This document shows positions 34,543 through 46,728 of a stretch of 64,000 nucleotides of DNA, piece by piece. The position numbers were made by a program, and so were the translations under genes. The notes below the pieces were generated by a model. That model ran no database searches. It was not told where the DNA came from and saw only the letters and a list, made by a program, of their open reading frames with translations. Source of the DNA: Liriodendron chinense (Eukaryota; Streptophyta; Magnoliopsida; Magnoliales; Magnoliaceae); the NCBI GenBank assembly GCA_003013855.2, contig PVNU02002348.1, positions 1,240,001-1,304,000 of the forward strand. Direction: 5' to 3'. Every line of letters starts with the position of its first letter. Within the stretch, counting starts at the first letter, position 1.

Positions 34543-37500
34543 CTAGACACATCCAACACCAATGGACTTCTGGAGGTTCGCAAATCGATCCGAGTCCAAA
34601 GGTTTCGTTAGGATGTCAGCTAGCTGATTCTCGGTAGGCACATGTTCGAGAGATATTATGTGATCTTCAATCAATTCTCGAATAAAATGGTGCCTAATAT
34701 CTATGTGTTTAGTGCGCCAGTGCTGAACTGAATTTTTCGATATATTTATGGCACTAGTATTGTCGCAAAATAGAGTCATTGTGCCTTGGTTAATCCCATA
34801 ATCGGTCAAGGCTTGTTTCATCCATAATAATTGGGCACAACAACTTCTAGCAGCAATGTATTCTGCTTCGGCTGTGGATAAAGAGATGGAGTTTTGTTTC
34901 TTACTATGCCATGCCACAAGGCAATTTCCAACATAAAAACACCCACCGCTGGTTGATTTACGATCATCCATGTTACCAGCCCAATCGGCATCTGAATACC
35001 CTGCAATATTTGTAGATGAATCAAAGGGGTACCAAAGACCGTATTCGGTGGTGCATCCAACAAACCGGATGATCCGTTTAACAGCGGTAAGGTGAGATTC
35101 TTTGGGATCAGCCTGAAACCGGGCACAAGCACCTACACTAAAAGCAATATCTGGTCTACTAGCAGTGAGATAAAGAAGACTACCAATCATGCTTCTATAA
35201 AGATGTTGATCTACACTTTTCTCTACAAGGTCTTTTGATAGTTTAACAGTGGTGCTCATAGGTGTAGTGCAGGAACAACCAGAGTCTAAGCCAAATCTCT
35301 TAACAAGGCCTTTTGCATATTTGGCTTGAGTAATGAATATACCTGATGCAAGTTGTTTTACTTGAAGCCCTAGAAACATGTTAAGTTCTCCTACCATACT
35401 CATCTCAAATTCAGATGTCATTAATTTAGCAAAGGAGATGGACATTTTCTCACATGTGGATCCAAAAACAATGTCATCCACATAAATCTGGGCAATCAAC
35501 ATAGAATTCTCGGCTTCTCTAATAAATAGAGTTTTGTCAATGCTCCCCCTAGCAATATCATGGTCTATAAGAAAATGAGTTAAGCGTTCATACCATGCAC
35601 GGGGTGCTTGCTTGAGTCCGTAAAGCGCCTTTTTCAACCGGTACACTTTGTGAGGATACTTAGGATCAATGAATCCTTTTGGTTGTTCAACATACACTTC
35701 CTCATCAAGAATACCATTCAAGGAGGCCTCTTTACATCCATTTGAAATAGTTTGAACTTTAACGCACAAGCAACAGCCATAAGAATTCTAATAGACTCGA
35801 GTCTGGCTACAGGGGCAAATGCTTCATCAAAATCAAAGCCTTCAATTTGTGAATATCCCTGAGCCACTAACCGAGCCTTATTTCGTATTACATTCCCAGA
35901 TTCATCGGATTTATTCTTGAAAATCCATTTGGTTCCAATAACATTTTTCTTTTCCGGCCTGTCGACCAGATACTACACTTCATTTCTAATGAATTGTTGA
36001 AGCTCTTCCTGCATTGCAAGGATCCAGAATTCATCATTTAGAGCTTCATCAGCATTTTTTGGTTCTATTTTTGATGTGAAACACAGGTGACTGTTGACTG
36101 CCTCCAACTGTCTCCTGGTTTTGACACCAATGCTAGGATCCCCAATGATTTGATTGAGGGGGTGATCCTTGACAATTTATACATCACTAGGAGCAGTGGG
36201 GGCATTTGGAGATGAGGGTTGTTTATCAGATTTACCTATCTCGCATATGCCCTCATCTTCTTCTTCATCACCTGGAGACACAGATTTATCCAAGCTATCA
36301 TCCACAGTCACATTGATTGACTCTTGAACTGATGAGGTTCGAAGGTTGTAGACACGAAAAGCTCTACTATTTAATGAGTATCCTAAGAAGATACCCTCAT
36401 CACTTTTGGAGTCAAACTTTCTCAAATTTTCTTGGTCTCTCAGAATATAACATGTACTACCAAAGACCTTAAAGTATTTTACATTCGGTGTCTTTCCACA
36501 CCATAGTTCATAAGCTGTTTTGTTTAGACCTGCCCTTAAATAAACTCGATTAATAATATAGCAGGCAGTGTTAACAACTTCGGCCCACAGATTTTGAGCA
36601 AGATTTTTATTATTAAGCATAGCTATAGCCATATCCAACAACACTCTATTTTTCCTTTCAGCAACCCCATTTTGTTGAGGTGTTTTGGGTGCTGAGAACT
36701 CATGACGAATACCCAATTCATCACATAATGCCTTCAAATGATGATCTTCAAATTCACCGCCGCGATCACTCCTGATTCTTGCCACCATGTATCCTTTCTC
36801 ATTGTGAAGTCGCTTCACTAGTTTTTGGAATTCACCAAAAGTGTCAGATTTTTTTCTTAGGAAGGCGACCCATCTGAATCTAGAGTAATCATCAACGACT
36901 ACAAAGAAGTATCGTTTTCCACCTTGGCTAAGTACCCTGGTAGAACCAACTAAGTCCATGTGTAGCATTTCAAATGGTTTTAATGTGACCAGGATAGAGG
37001 TTCTCTTGTGAGCAACCTTGATTTGTTTACCTTTTTGGCATGCGACGCACACAGCATTTGGTCTTTTACCCATCTTGGGTAGACCTCTCACCAAAATTTT
37101 CTGACTCAGTTTAAACAGATTTCTATAATGTACATGACCGAGTCGATGGTGCCATAGTTTTGTTTCATCCTGAACGGCCATGTGACACATGGTGGAGGAG
37201 CTTGAATTGTTGTGATTTTCAATGACATAGCAGTTGTCTCCTGTGCGTAGACCTTTCATGACTAATTTTCCTATGGAGTTCAAGATCTTCCACATATCTT
37301 TGGAGAAGCTTATTGAGTGCTCTTCATCACAAATCTGTGAGATACTCAGTAAGTTGTGTTTAAGGCCATCAACATACAGTACATTTTCAATTTCGGGCAA
37401 ACCTGGCCCTATGATGGTTCCTTTACCAATAATTTTAGCTATGCTCCCACACCAAATGTGACAGACCCACCATCAAATTCGTCATATGCACAAAATTGAG

Positions 37501-39582
37501 ATCTATCACCTGTCATGTGTCTAGAGCAACTACTATCCAAGTACCATCTAAGGGTATTCCCAGCTTTTAAGGCAGTATGAATGACCAAACACTTGTTCTT
37601 TACAACCCATTTAGTTGTTGTCCTTTTATGAGAGGTGTTCTTATGGTGAGATTCTCTAGCTTTCTTGGGAGAATCATATTTTTCTTTTTCACGCAAGAGA
37701 AGAACATTTTTCAAATTCAGCATTTTAACTTGCTCCAACAGTTCATCCATCCTCTTGTCCTTCCTAGGAAGAGCAGGATAATTCTTTCGAATGTTTCCCC
37801 TCTTTGGTGAAGAATGCATGGGAGGATTCCAATTAACTTGCACATTTTTCCCGGTCGGTACAAATTTACCTTTCAAGTTTCTGATCGAATTTTTGAATAC
37901 CAAGCACTCAAATTTTAAGTGGCCAATGTCTCCACAAGCATGGCAGATAGGAGATGCTCTAGTTTTACTCCCTGATGCACCATGATCTTTTCTTACAATC
38001 GGATGGACTGAGGTAGTTTTTGAAGTGTGACCGTCATAGCCCAAACCTCTTCTGTCCCTTGGTGATCTTACAACACCTTGGAGTTTTTCAAGGTATTCTT
38101 CTCCTTGGGCGAGCCGTCTTCTAGAGTCAACGACTTGACACTTAAGACGATTAATTTCAGTGTTCGCCTCTATGAGTTCTTACTCAAGTCTAGCATGCTT
38201 GTCTAGAGATTCACCACTTATGAGCTTTTTCTTTTCTTGTTGAAGCTCATCATTCTTCCTTTTCAGCTCTTCTAGATCTTGACCCATCTTTTGATTCTCT
38301 ATTTTCAATCCGTCAAGATTTTTTATCAGTTTGTCATTTTCAGCCTTCATTTGGCCCAACTTTTTGATGGTATTTATATTTTCAATGTATAGTTGGTTAT
38401 ATACCTCCTGAAGGCCTTCCTCCTCATTCTCATCATCACTCAAGGAATCATTTTCAGTGTTAGAGGATTCATGATCATCAATGTCTCCGGTAATCTTTGC
38501 AATAGGCTCAATTTGAGGCACAATATCAATAATGGAGGCCATTAAAATTCTGATTGAACCTTGCTCCTCCTCACTTTGGTATATGACTGATTCTGATTCA
38601 GATTCTTCAGTTTCATCCCATGTAGCTGCCATTGCTTTTTTCTTGGCCTTTTTATCAGTGCACTCGGATGCAATGTGACCAAAACCCCTATACTTGTAGC
38701 ATTGAGGATCTTTTGACTTAAAAAATTTTCCTTTGTTGTTCTTGGAATCAAAAGGTTTACCCTTCTGATAGGGTTTCCTTCTAAAAGTATTTCCCCTACT
38801 TTTGAAGAATTTTTTAAATTTCTTGGCCATAAGTGCCATTTCTTCTAAGTCTGGATCTTCCTCACTTTCACATTCAGATTCTTGTTTCTTGTGAGAAGAT
38901 TTCAGGGCTGTACTTTTGGATTTGGAGGGAGTTTTGAAACCTAGCTCATAGGTTTGAAGGGACCCTAATAATTCTTCAACTTTCATGGTATTTAGGTCCC
39001 TACATTCTTCTATGGTAGTAACTTTGGAAGAGAACCGTTCCGGTAGGGATCTCAGAATTTTCCTACATAGTCTATGCTCCGGAACAGGATCCCCCAAGCC
39101 TCACATTTCATTTGTGATCTTGTTCAATTTAGTATAGAAATCAGTAAATGTTTCGTGCTCCTCCATAGTATTGTTTTCAAATTGTGTAGAGAGGCGTTGA
39201 AGTTTTGAGTTTTTAACAATGCTTGTTCCTTCATGAGTAACTTCAAGAATGTCCCATGCCTGCTTACTTATTGTGAATTTTGAATCCGGCCAAATTCATC
39301 TTTAGATACTGAACAAAAAATGGCATTCAGGCCTTTAGCATTATGAACACGTTGAGCTTTATCATAATCGGTCCACATCGCCTTATCTCTTGGCTTGAGG
39401 ACATCCGGTTCACCTTCCTTACATATAGTGTCCATTGGGGGTTTATATCCAATATCAATCATGTCCCTAACATCCGAATCAATAGATTCCAAGAAGATGC
39501 GCATTCGGGCTTTCCAGTATGGATAGTTTGACCCATTAAAGAAGGGAGGCTTAGTAACGGATGAAGAGTCCTCTCTAGACAT
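34543..39582 (-). pseudogene. Copia Gag-Pol polyprotein, copy B, inactivated
   Basis: Same domains and order as copy A. Lesions: loss of one base near 39280; TGA at 39101-39103 (Trp codon in A); TAA at 38180-38182; one-base loss near 37450 just after the protease; TAA at 36177-36179; TAG at 35973-35975 (Trp codon in A); one-base loss near 35727. The Gag centre (305 codons from 39097) and integrase centre (407 codons from 37400) remain open, and copy A lesions at 7128, 6953, 6823 and 5227 are absent. The first CCHC knuckle has Cys changed to Tyr (CYKYRGFGH). Confidence 0.92.
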
Positions 39583-39653
39583 ATTTTCAAGTTCTCTTAG
39601 GATCTCACTCCGGGTTTTTAAACCTGAGCGGAGGAACCCGCTCTGATACTAAT

Positions 39654-41677
39654 TGAAATTGCGGTTTTACCGCTTATAGAGATACTTAAAGATATGCCTA
39701 ATGTCCTAGAGGGGGGTGAATAGGACTTTTTAAATTCCAATTATAATTAAAAACTGATCAAGTCAATCTTATCAACTAAGATTATCACAATAACATTCAA
39801 GGCATTTATATGAGCAATTTGTAAGCAAGGACTATCATAGGCATTTCATCAAACAGTTAGCATTCATGATTGACTAAACCATTCAACACATAGCAATCAT
39901 TCAATCTCACAATGCACAGCGATTTATAGTGGTTCGATTTCCCTACTCCACTCCCGGTTCACGATCTCAACCTATGAGACCACCGACTTTCACTATAGTC
40001 TTGGTTTTAAATTAGGTTAACCATCAACCTTGACATCATTTGATCTAAGACCGCGTTTACCATCCGCCGATGGCCCAATCCAGGGACTTGACGAGTTTGG
40101 ATCTCAAACTCTCACCAATCCTAATCCAAGGACGGTCACATACACTCCCGCCGGAGTTTCATAATCCAGGGAATAGAGATTCAATAAATGGACTCTCAAA
40201 TACTAAACATACCTAGACGATTGAGCCCTGATTCGATGCCTTGGATGAGTAGCTTTAGCTCCACGTGTTTCAGCTTCTCTTTGTGCTCCCAAGATCAGCT
40301 ATCGATGCAAATGATGAGGATATGTTGATGCCGGGTAGTTGGGAGAGAGTTGGTCTAGTTCCTCTTACCTATTCATTGCAATGGTAATGAGGGAACTACC
40401 AAACTTCAAACGTTCAATGGCTATAAATGACCTCATCAATATATTCCGAAGGTAGGTCAGCCATGAATGAAGGTCTTGAGTTCATACTTTAAACCGAGCT
40501 TTGAATACTCATTGATAAGCCATTAATGGCTAGGTTTGAATGATGAACTCAAGGGGGACAAGAGCAAAGAGGGTAGGAAGATGTGAGTAAAAGCTCTCTC
40601 TCTTAGCACTTGAAGGGTGTTGAATGCATGCCATGAAAGACCACAAGTCATGGCTATATAGAGCCTCAAATGATGGCCCCAACGGATCTAAAATGGTCAC
40701 GTCCGACCTGTCAGAGAGGGGTCTCAACCGGTCGGACGGACCGGTCGCATTTCAAATATCTGGGCCACATCTGGGTCTGCCCGACCGGTTAAGACCGGTC
40801 GGATTTCCTTGCTGGAGGAATGGAAAATGAAGGCCGACCGGTCTGGAACAATTTGAGAAAACAGGCCGACCGGTCAAGACCGGTCGGCTGTGCTTGCTGG
40901 ACCAATTTGATAAAACAGGCCGATCGGTCAAGACCGGTTGGCTGTGCTTGCTGGACAGCCTGATGAATCCAGGCCGACCGGTCAAGACCGGTCGGCTATG
41001 CTTGCTGTAATAACTAAGTATAACTGGCCGACCGATCAAGACCTGTCGGCTGTCAATCTGACCATATAACAGCAAGTTCGGTCTTGATAATGCCCCTGGC
41101 CGACCGGCCAAAACCGGTCGGTTGTCCAGCTGATTTCATCATAGCAAGCCTCTGACTTCTTTTGATGCACCTGGCCGACTGGTCAAGACCGGTCGACTGT
41201 CCAGCTAAATATACTATAGCAAGGTGCTGTTGAGTTGAGGAGCCTGGCCGACCGATCAAGACCGATCAGCTGTCCAGCTGATCTTGTCACAGCGGGTTTG
41301 CTGGACCAAGTCTTTCAACGCAACGCAACAGCGGATCACTTCAATGATGAGGCATGAAGTGATTTGGTGCATGGGGTCCAATGTATGGACATATCTTCAG
41401 TTACGTTTTGCACCAGCCATGGAACACAAGTCTGATCAACTTGTGCAAGGGTCGAGAGGGAATGGGATAAGATATGTGAGTCATTACGCCATTCTTTGAT
41501 GTTTTGGGTTTCCTATGTCGATCTATATGCAACTTACCTGAGATCTTGTTTCAGCATGAGCTTGAGCAAAGGAAGAAGCATAATCTTCAAGTCTTGATCT
41601 TCAATTCTTCGACCGGGGCTCACACGACAAGACGCGACCAACCAACATGCTAATTGACAACAAATGGTGTACTAAAA
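39654..41677 (-). repeat. Right (5') Copia LTR of copy B
   Basis: 2,024 bp. The primer site is at 39640-39651. TATA box at 40654-40661; dyad array at about 40730-41275, contracted by about 22 bp relative to the middle LTR at the unit near 40832. Its outer end reads CTAAAA instead of CTAACA. The following gcatg (41678-41682) is the presumed right target-site copy; the left one would be off-window. Confidence 0.88.
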
Positions 41678-42098
41678 GCATGACCGGTCTCAAAACTGCA
41701 GAATCTGTTCAGAGAGTTTTTATGTTTCTGGACTACTCTCGACCTGTCTGGCGACCGGTCTAAGATGAGAAAAACAGTCCAAAAAATACACTGTCGACCT
41801 GTCTGGCGACCGGTCTGGCGACCGGTCTAGCGACAGGCCTACAGACAGGTCTAAGAACAAATTTCAGATTTTCTTCTTCATCTCTTCTCTTTCTTTGTTG
41901 CTTCTTTCTTCCACCTTTTGGCACTTGTTCTATTGATCTTCAATGCATACAAAGTGACTCTTTTAACTATGAATTAGTGAAGTCTCCCTCTCATTCCTAC
42001 AATCACAAATCCATGCATTAGAATAGTCTTTAAATATAAAATCCATGCATAATGAGTGATGAATTAGGGTTAGAATATGCACAATTAAGAGCTCAACA
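41678..42098 (-). repeat. 3' LTR of element E, inner fragment
   Basis: Matches about 47880-48310 of the right LTR and ends GAGCTCAACA. The break falls inside the dyad array (ACCGGTC begins a few bases from the Copia junction), so the Copia element inserted into the array. Variants GACAGGTC and GACCTGTC dominate from 41750 to 41850. Confidence 0.85.
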
Positions 42099-43381
42099 CA
42101 CCCCCCAACCAGCATTTTGCTAGTCCCGAGCAAAACATGCGTGAAACTAATCCCATTCTTCAAAACTCAACTCTCTTTCAGAAACTATTCTTCTCTACAT
42201 CCCAAGACACACAACTGTAAAAGTCAGAAAAATTGGGTGATAGAGGTTGAGACTGTAAAATCTCAAAACATAATAAGTGTCCATATGAAATTTCCGCTGA
42301 TTGATTAATAAATAGAAGAATTCGAACAAATTCAACCTAGTGTGCATAGTGAAAGTTCATCCCATGAATTTCCGGGATTATCTTCTTCATAGATCAACTA
42401 AACTATAGATCTCAAGGTGTATAGAGTAACCACAAGCCTATGACAGGAATTTACCTTACCGTCCTTCTGACGGCTTTCACACTACGTCCCATTTCCGGCT
42501 TTGGTTACGGGTAGACCATCCCCCGGTTGGTAATAGGTAGCCCTTTTTAGAATTTTCCACCATTTTTCCATCATTCCCAATTTCATCCTTCCTTTCCTTT
42601 TTCTTTTACATTAGATAGGATTTTTAGAAATCCATATCTTTCGTTATTTTCCCATGGACAAGGATGGATAAAGTACCCCGGCTTGGTTTCTCAACACCTC
42701 AAATCAAAGTCTAGCTAATCCACAAATCACATAATCCTTCAAATCATGAAAATCGTGTAATGTGAACTAGGTGTAAAAGTATTCAAATTTTCTATCAATC
42801 ATATAAATAGGGGAATTCACATATAAAACCATTATATTAAGGGAAGTTCAAAGCTTGCAGCCTCACTCACTTCGTGTCTCCTCGTTTTATACTTATATCA
42901 TCTCGAATGCATAGAACTAAAGTTTTTCAAAAGAGTTTTGAATTTTAGAAAAATCAAAAAATTTCTACATCATTGCTCGAAATGTCACAAAGGCTAATAG
43001 ATTCATCTAAGGAATCTCTCACCCACCAACCAAAACTTTACATTGTCCTCAATGTAAGAAAGTGTACAATGAATGCAACACATGAGAGCAATGACAAAAC
43101 AAAAAGGGAGTGAGAAAGAGAGATATCACCCAAGGCACATATTTCATGGCAAGATTAGCTTTTGGAGATGGATTACTTCACAAATAAATCAACTGATCAA
43201 AGCAAATCCTAATGGGAAATCATTCTAAGAAATCTATTTAAAATCATCCTCCGTCAGACTAGGAGGTTTAATCCCAACAACTCATCCAAAAGCATAAAGT
43301 CAAGCAGAATCATTAGATGGATCAAAAGGTTTCACAGTAAAGTCATCAAATATCCTGCTTTACAATATACATGTGTGTGAA
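42099..43381 (-). other. 3' noncoding region of element E
   Basis: No gene is seen. The polypurine tract abuts the LTR (minus strand GGTTGGGGGGTGTG), and a decayed second purine tract lies at about 43020-43033. The conserved block with ccgtccttctgacggc is at about 42460. The Pol region found here in C and D is absent. Confidence 0.7.
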
Positions 43382-46107
43382 TTATCCCGATAAGCCACTG
43401 AAAATCCCAAAAAGGAATTTCAGCGGGTTCCTTAATGTTTTCACTACATGTACAAGAGGAGACAACATCATATTTGTCAAAAAAAAAATATGTCTCCATT
43501 CAGATTTTCCTGGGCATTGATATTGCAAGTATGGATCATCCCAGGGTTGGTGGGGTTCGGTATGCATGATCCACAAAAGTGTGGAAATATGAATTGATTT
43601 CTCAGGACAACAAAGTGTTGTTTCCACATCCTTCTCTCGGCTAACGTCATATGCTGATACCGACTCTAAAAGTGTGCCCATATCCCTTATCATATCATCG
43701 TTCTTATCAAGGGAGTAAGTCACGTCTTTGTCTAAGTGACCGGAGTAAAAAGGTGAGAGGGACTCATCTTCCACAATAGAATTGATCATGTTTATTTCGT
43801 GGACCTCCTCATCTTCATCCTCTTGTTGGTTATCAATATTAAAAGCATTCAACTCAATCGTCATGTTGCCAAAAGACATTTGTATGACCCCACTCCTACA
43901 ATTGATGATAGCGTTTGATGTAGCTAGGAATAGACGGCCAAGTATGACAGGAATTTGAGGGCCAATATTAACCATAGGTCGTGTGTCCAAGACAATAAAG
44001 TCCACCGGGTAGTAGACTTTGTCAACTTGGACAAGGACGTCCTCAATCACCCCTCTCGGAATACAAATCGATCGGTCAGCAAGTTGTAATGTGGTTTTAG
44101 TGGGTTTTAATTCACCTAAACCCAATTGTTCATAGACCGAAAAGGGAATTAAGTTCACACTTGCCCCTAGATCAAGTAAAGCATGTTTCACCCGGTAATC
44201 TCCAATTACGCATGATATTGTCGGACAACCGGGATTTTGTATTTCTTGGGCATCCCGTGGTTAATAATGACACTTACATTTTCTGTCAAAAATGCCTTCT
44301 TTTGCATATGTATTTTTCTTTTAACCGTGCAAAGGTCTTTTAAAAATTTAGCATATGACGGTATTTGTTTAATTACATCCAACAATGGGATGTCGATTTT
44401 GACTTGCTTGAAAACCTCCAAATATTCCTGATATTTATCTTGAGGTTTGGCTGAAATCAAGCGTTGGGAGAATGGAGCAACGGGCCTATATTCTTTCAAT
44501 GGCTCTTTTTCATTCATGGCGGTGCTAGGTCCATCATCCTCTTTGGAAGATACCGAATCATGAGGCGTTGAGACCTTCACCGGGTCAGATTTTACAATAA
44601 TTTTACCACTTCTAAGAGTGGTGATGGCCTTAGCATGTTCTATGTGTTGGTTAGAGGAACTAGGCACGCTTATTTCGCATTGTGGTTTTGGATTTGGTAT
44701 GGTTTGGGCTGGAAGAATCCTTTCCCTTGCGTTTAAGCGAGCCTTGATTTCCTCCACCGAATTTTTAAGTTCAAGCATTATCGTATGGTTGGATTGATTT
44801 ATTTGAACTTGACCTTCCATGAATGCTTTCAATGTATCCTCTATAGGCATTTGAGGTGGGGCCATAGGAAATTGCGTTGGGGGCCCCTTTTGAGGATTAC
44901 TTTGGTTAGTTCCATTCGCCCAATTAAAGTTAGGGTTGTTTTCTCCAACTAGAATTGTTCGTGTTTGAATTTTGAGTACTAAAAGGCCGTTGATAACTAT
45001 TCAAAGCATTCGATTGTTCATATAAAAGTTCTCGAAATGCATAAATTGTTGGACAATCCGGCTTTTGATGCACATTGGAAGCACAAATACCATAAATAGT
45101 TTCAACAGTCCCCCTTTGTTGGGTTGTGTCCACTTTCCTTAATTCCATCTCCTCGACCTTTCGTGTGAGATTAGCCACTCTAGAACCTCGATCATCTTTA
45201 TCATTTAAAACATAAATTTCTCCCTTTTCCTTGGCTTGGGGTTGTTTTGAACTTGTCGGCTTAGATGTATCCCATGCTTGTGTGTTTTCAGCTAACATGT
45301 CAAAATAATCCCAAGCTTCCTCTGTTTCCTTGTTCATGAACTCCCCGTTGCACATCATCTCCACAAATTGGCACATGGTTGAGTTTAATCCATCATAGAA
45401 CAAACTAATCAACCTCCACCATTCATAGCCATCATGTGGCCATGTGTTTAATAGCTCATTATACCTTTCCCAACATTGGAAAAAGGTTTCTTCTTCTTTT
45501 TGGGCGAAGTTCATTATGGCCCTTCTTAGTGCATTGGTTCGATGAGTAGGGAAGAATTTTTTAAGAAACTCCGAGTCATCTCAGCCCATGTCCCAATAGA
45601 CCTTCGCCTTAAGGAATGTAGCCATGATTTAACCTTCTCTTTCAAGGAAAAAGGGAATAATTTGAGCTTTACAGTGTCCTCGGTTACATTGTCAAAGTTT
45701 ATTGTGGCAATAACCTCTTCAAACTCCTTAATGTGTAGATAAGCGCTTTCGGAGTCGAGTCCATGGAATCTAGGAAGAAGTTGGATCAACCCTGGTTTAA
45801 AATCAATATTTCCCACATTGTGAGGGAAAATTATGCAAGAGGGAGTACTCGTCCGAGCTGGTTGTAAATAGTCACGTAAAGTTCTAGGTTGAGGTAGACC
45901 CCCTACTTCATTCTCATCCAATTCAGTAAGGTTTTGGGCTTGATTTTGATGTTGATTAGCCCCTTGATTTGGTTGATTTTCAGCCATTTCTCTAGTAATT
46001 TCAGGAAAATTTTGACGTTTTCTAGCACGAGGCTCTCTATCAATCCCTTCAACAATTACTCCGTCACTAACAAGTCGATTATTAGAATTTCGAGCCCAAT
46101 GTGGCAT
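43382..46107 (-). pseudogene. Element E Gag-protease ORF with novel tail, no Pol
   Basis: The start MPHWARNSNNRL at 46107 matches D. The capsid-like region continues to about 45300 with a frameshift near 45550, the knuckle CGIC-like motif (YGICASNVHQKPDC) is near 45080, and there are further frameshifts near 44940 and 44210. The protease DLGASVNLIPFSVYEQL is near 44150. After the protease the frame does not enter RT. It passes through an acidic linker and ends in a tail with WDDPYLQYQ and SPLVHVVKTLRNPLKFLFG, at a stop at 43382. The tail is not recognised. Structure: gag-protease only, roughly half the length of the D polyprotein. Confidence 0.85.
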
Positions 46108-46728
46108 GCAAATCCAAAAAGAATGAAATAAAAAGGAATTCTTCCTTCCTTCCTTTACTTCTCTCTAAGACCGAAGCATAAGGTGTCTTGCAATGGCTGA
46201 CCCAGAAGCAAGGATAGAGACCGATTTCTCCTGGTCAATAGGGGTTCAGAGAACTCCCCACCCACTCTTTGAGTCTTTTGAGAAAAGTGCAGAAAAAGAA
46301 GAAAGAGGAATAAGATTGAGAAGAGAAATCTTTGAGCACAAGGTGATCCAAGACGGCAGAGCCGACCAATAGGAATCCAGGCAGCACAAGGCCAACCTAT
46401 CAGAGATCCAAAAGGAGTCTCCACCCACTCTACAAGAGATGAATATGGCAGGAATGAGTAGGAGAAGAAGAAGAGTAAGGTTAGAATGATAAAACCTGAT
46501 TTGTGACTTAAGATGCCTACTTCTTCTTCAACTTCCTAAAAATCCCTGAATTAGACCTATGTTAGAATCCTACAAAAATCAAAACAAAGTAAGTTAGTAT
46601 ATAGAAGAAAACCTACCCTAGAAAGCAAAACAAATCGTAAACCTATCTTAACACAATCTCAACTAAAAGTTATTTCAGAAAATTCTAAAAATACCGCATA
46701 GAAATCCCCGGCAACGGCGCCAAAAACT
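46108..46728 (-). promoter_or_regulatory. 5' leader and Asp-tRNA primer site of element E
   Basis: Primer site at 46706-46722, a perfect TGGCGCCGTTGCCGGGG on the minus strand. The leader block at about 46170-46440 is strongly similar to D (26580-26850) and F (54880-55150), which suggests shared packaging by a common helper. Confidence 0.8.

Larger units (their letters stand above)
1..41677 (-). mobile_element. Tandem Copia (SIRE/Maximus-type) retrotransposon, LTR-int-LTR-int-LTR, left end outside window
   Basis: Two Copia internal regions lie head to tail on the minus strand and share the middle LTR at 7970-10016; a second LTR is at 39654-41677. The first base of the window matches the sequence 12 nt inside the polypurine-tract edge of the middle LTR (10029), so a third LTR should lie just left of the window. 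Lineage evidence is the Met-tRNA primer site, the AAAGGGGGAGAT polypurine tract, about 2-kb LTRs, Copia domain order (Gag, PR, INT, RT, RNase H) and a third ORF after pol. The right LTR ends with AA instead of CA, probably a point change, and is followed by gcatg, the likely right target-site copy. Both coding copies are dead. Copy B is interrupted by a solo LTR and by element C. Unequal crossing over between LTRs is the simplest origin; this is inference. Confidence 0.85.

Noticed and set aside
1..41677. Two independent Copia elements side by side
   Set aside because: Only one LTR lies between the internal regions, with a primer site on one side and a polypurine tract on the other; two separate insertions would leave two LTRs and target duplications there.
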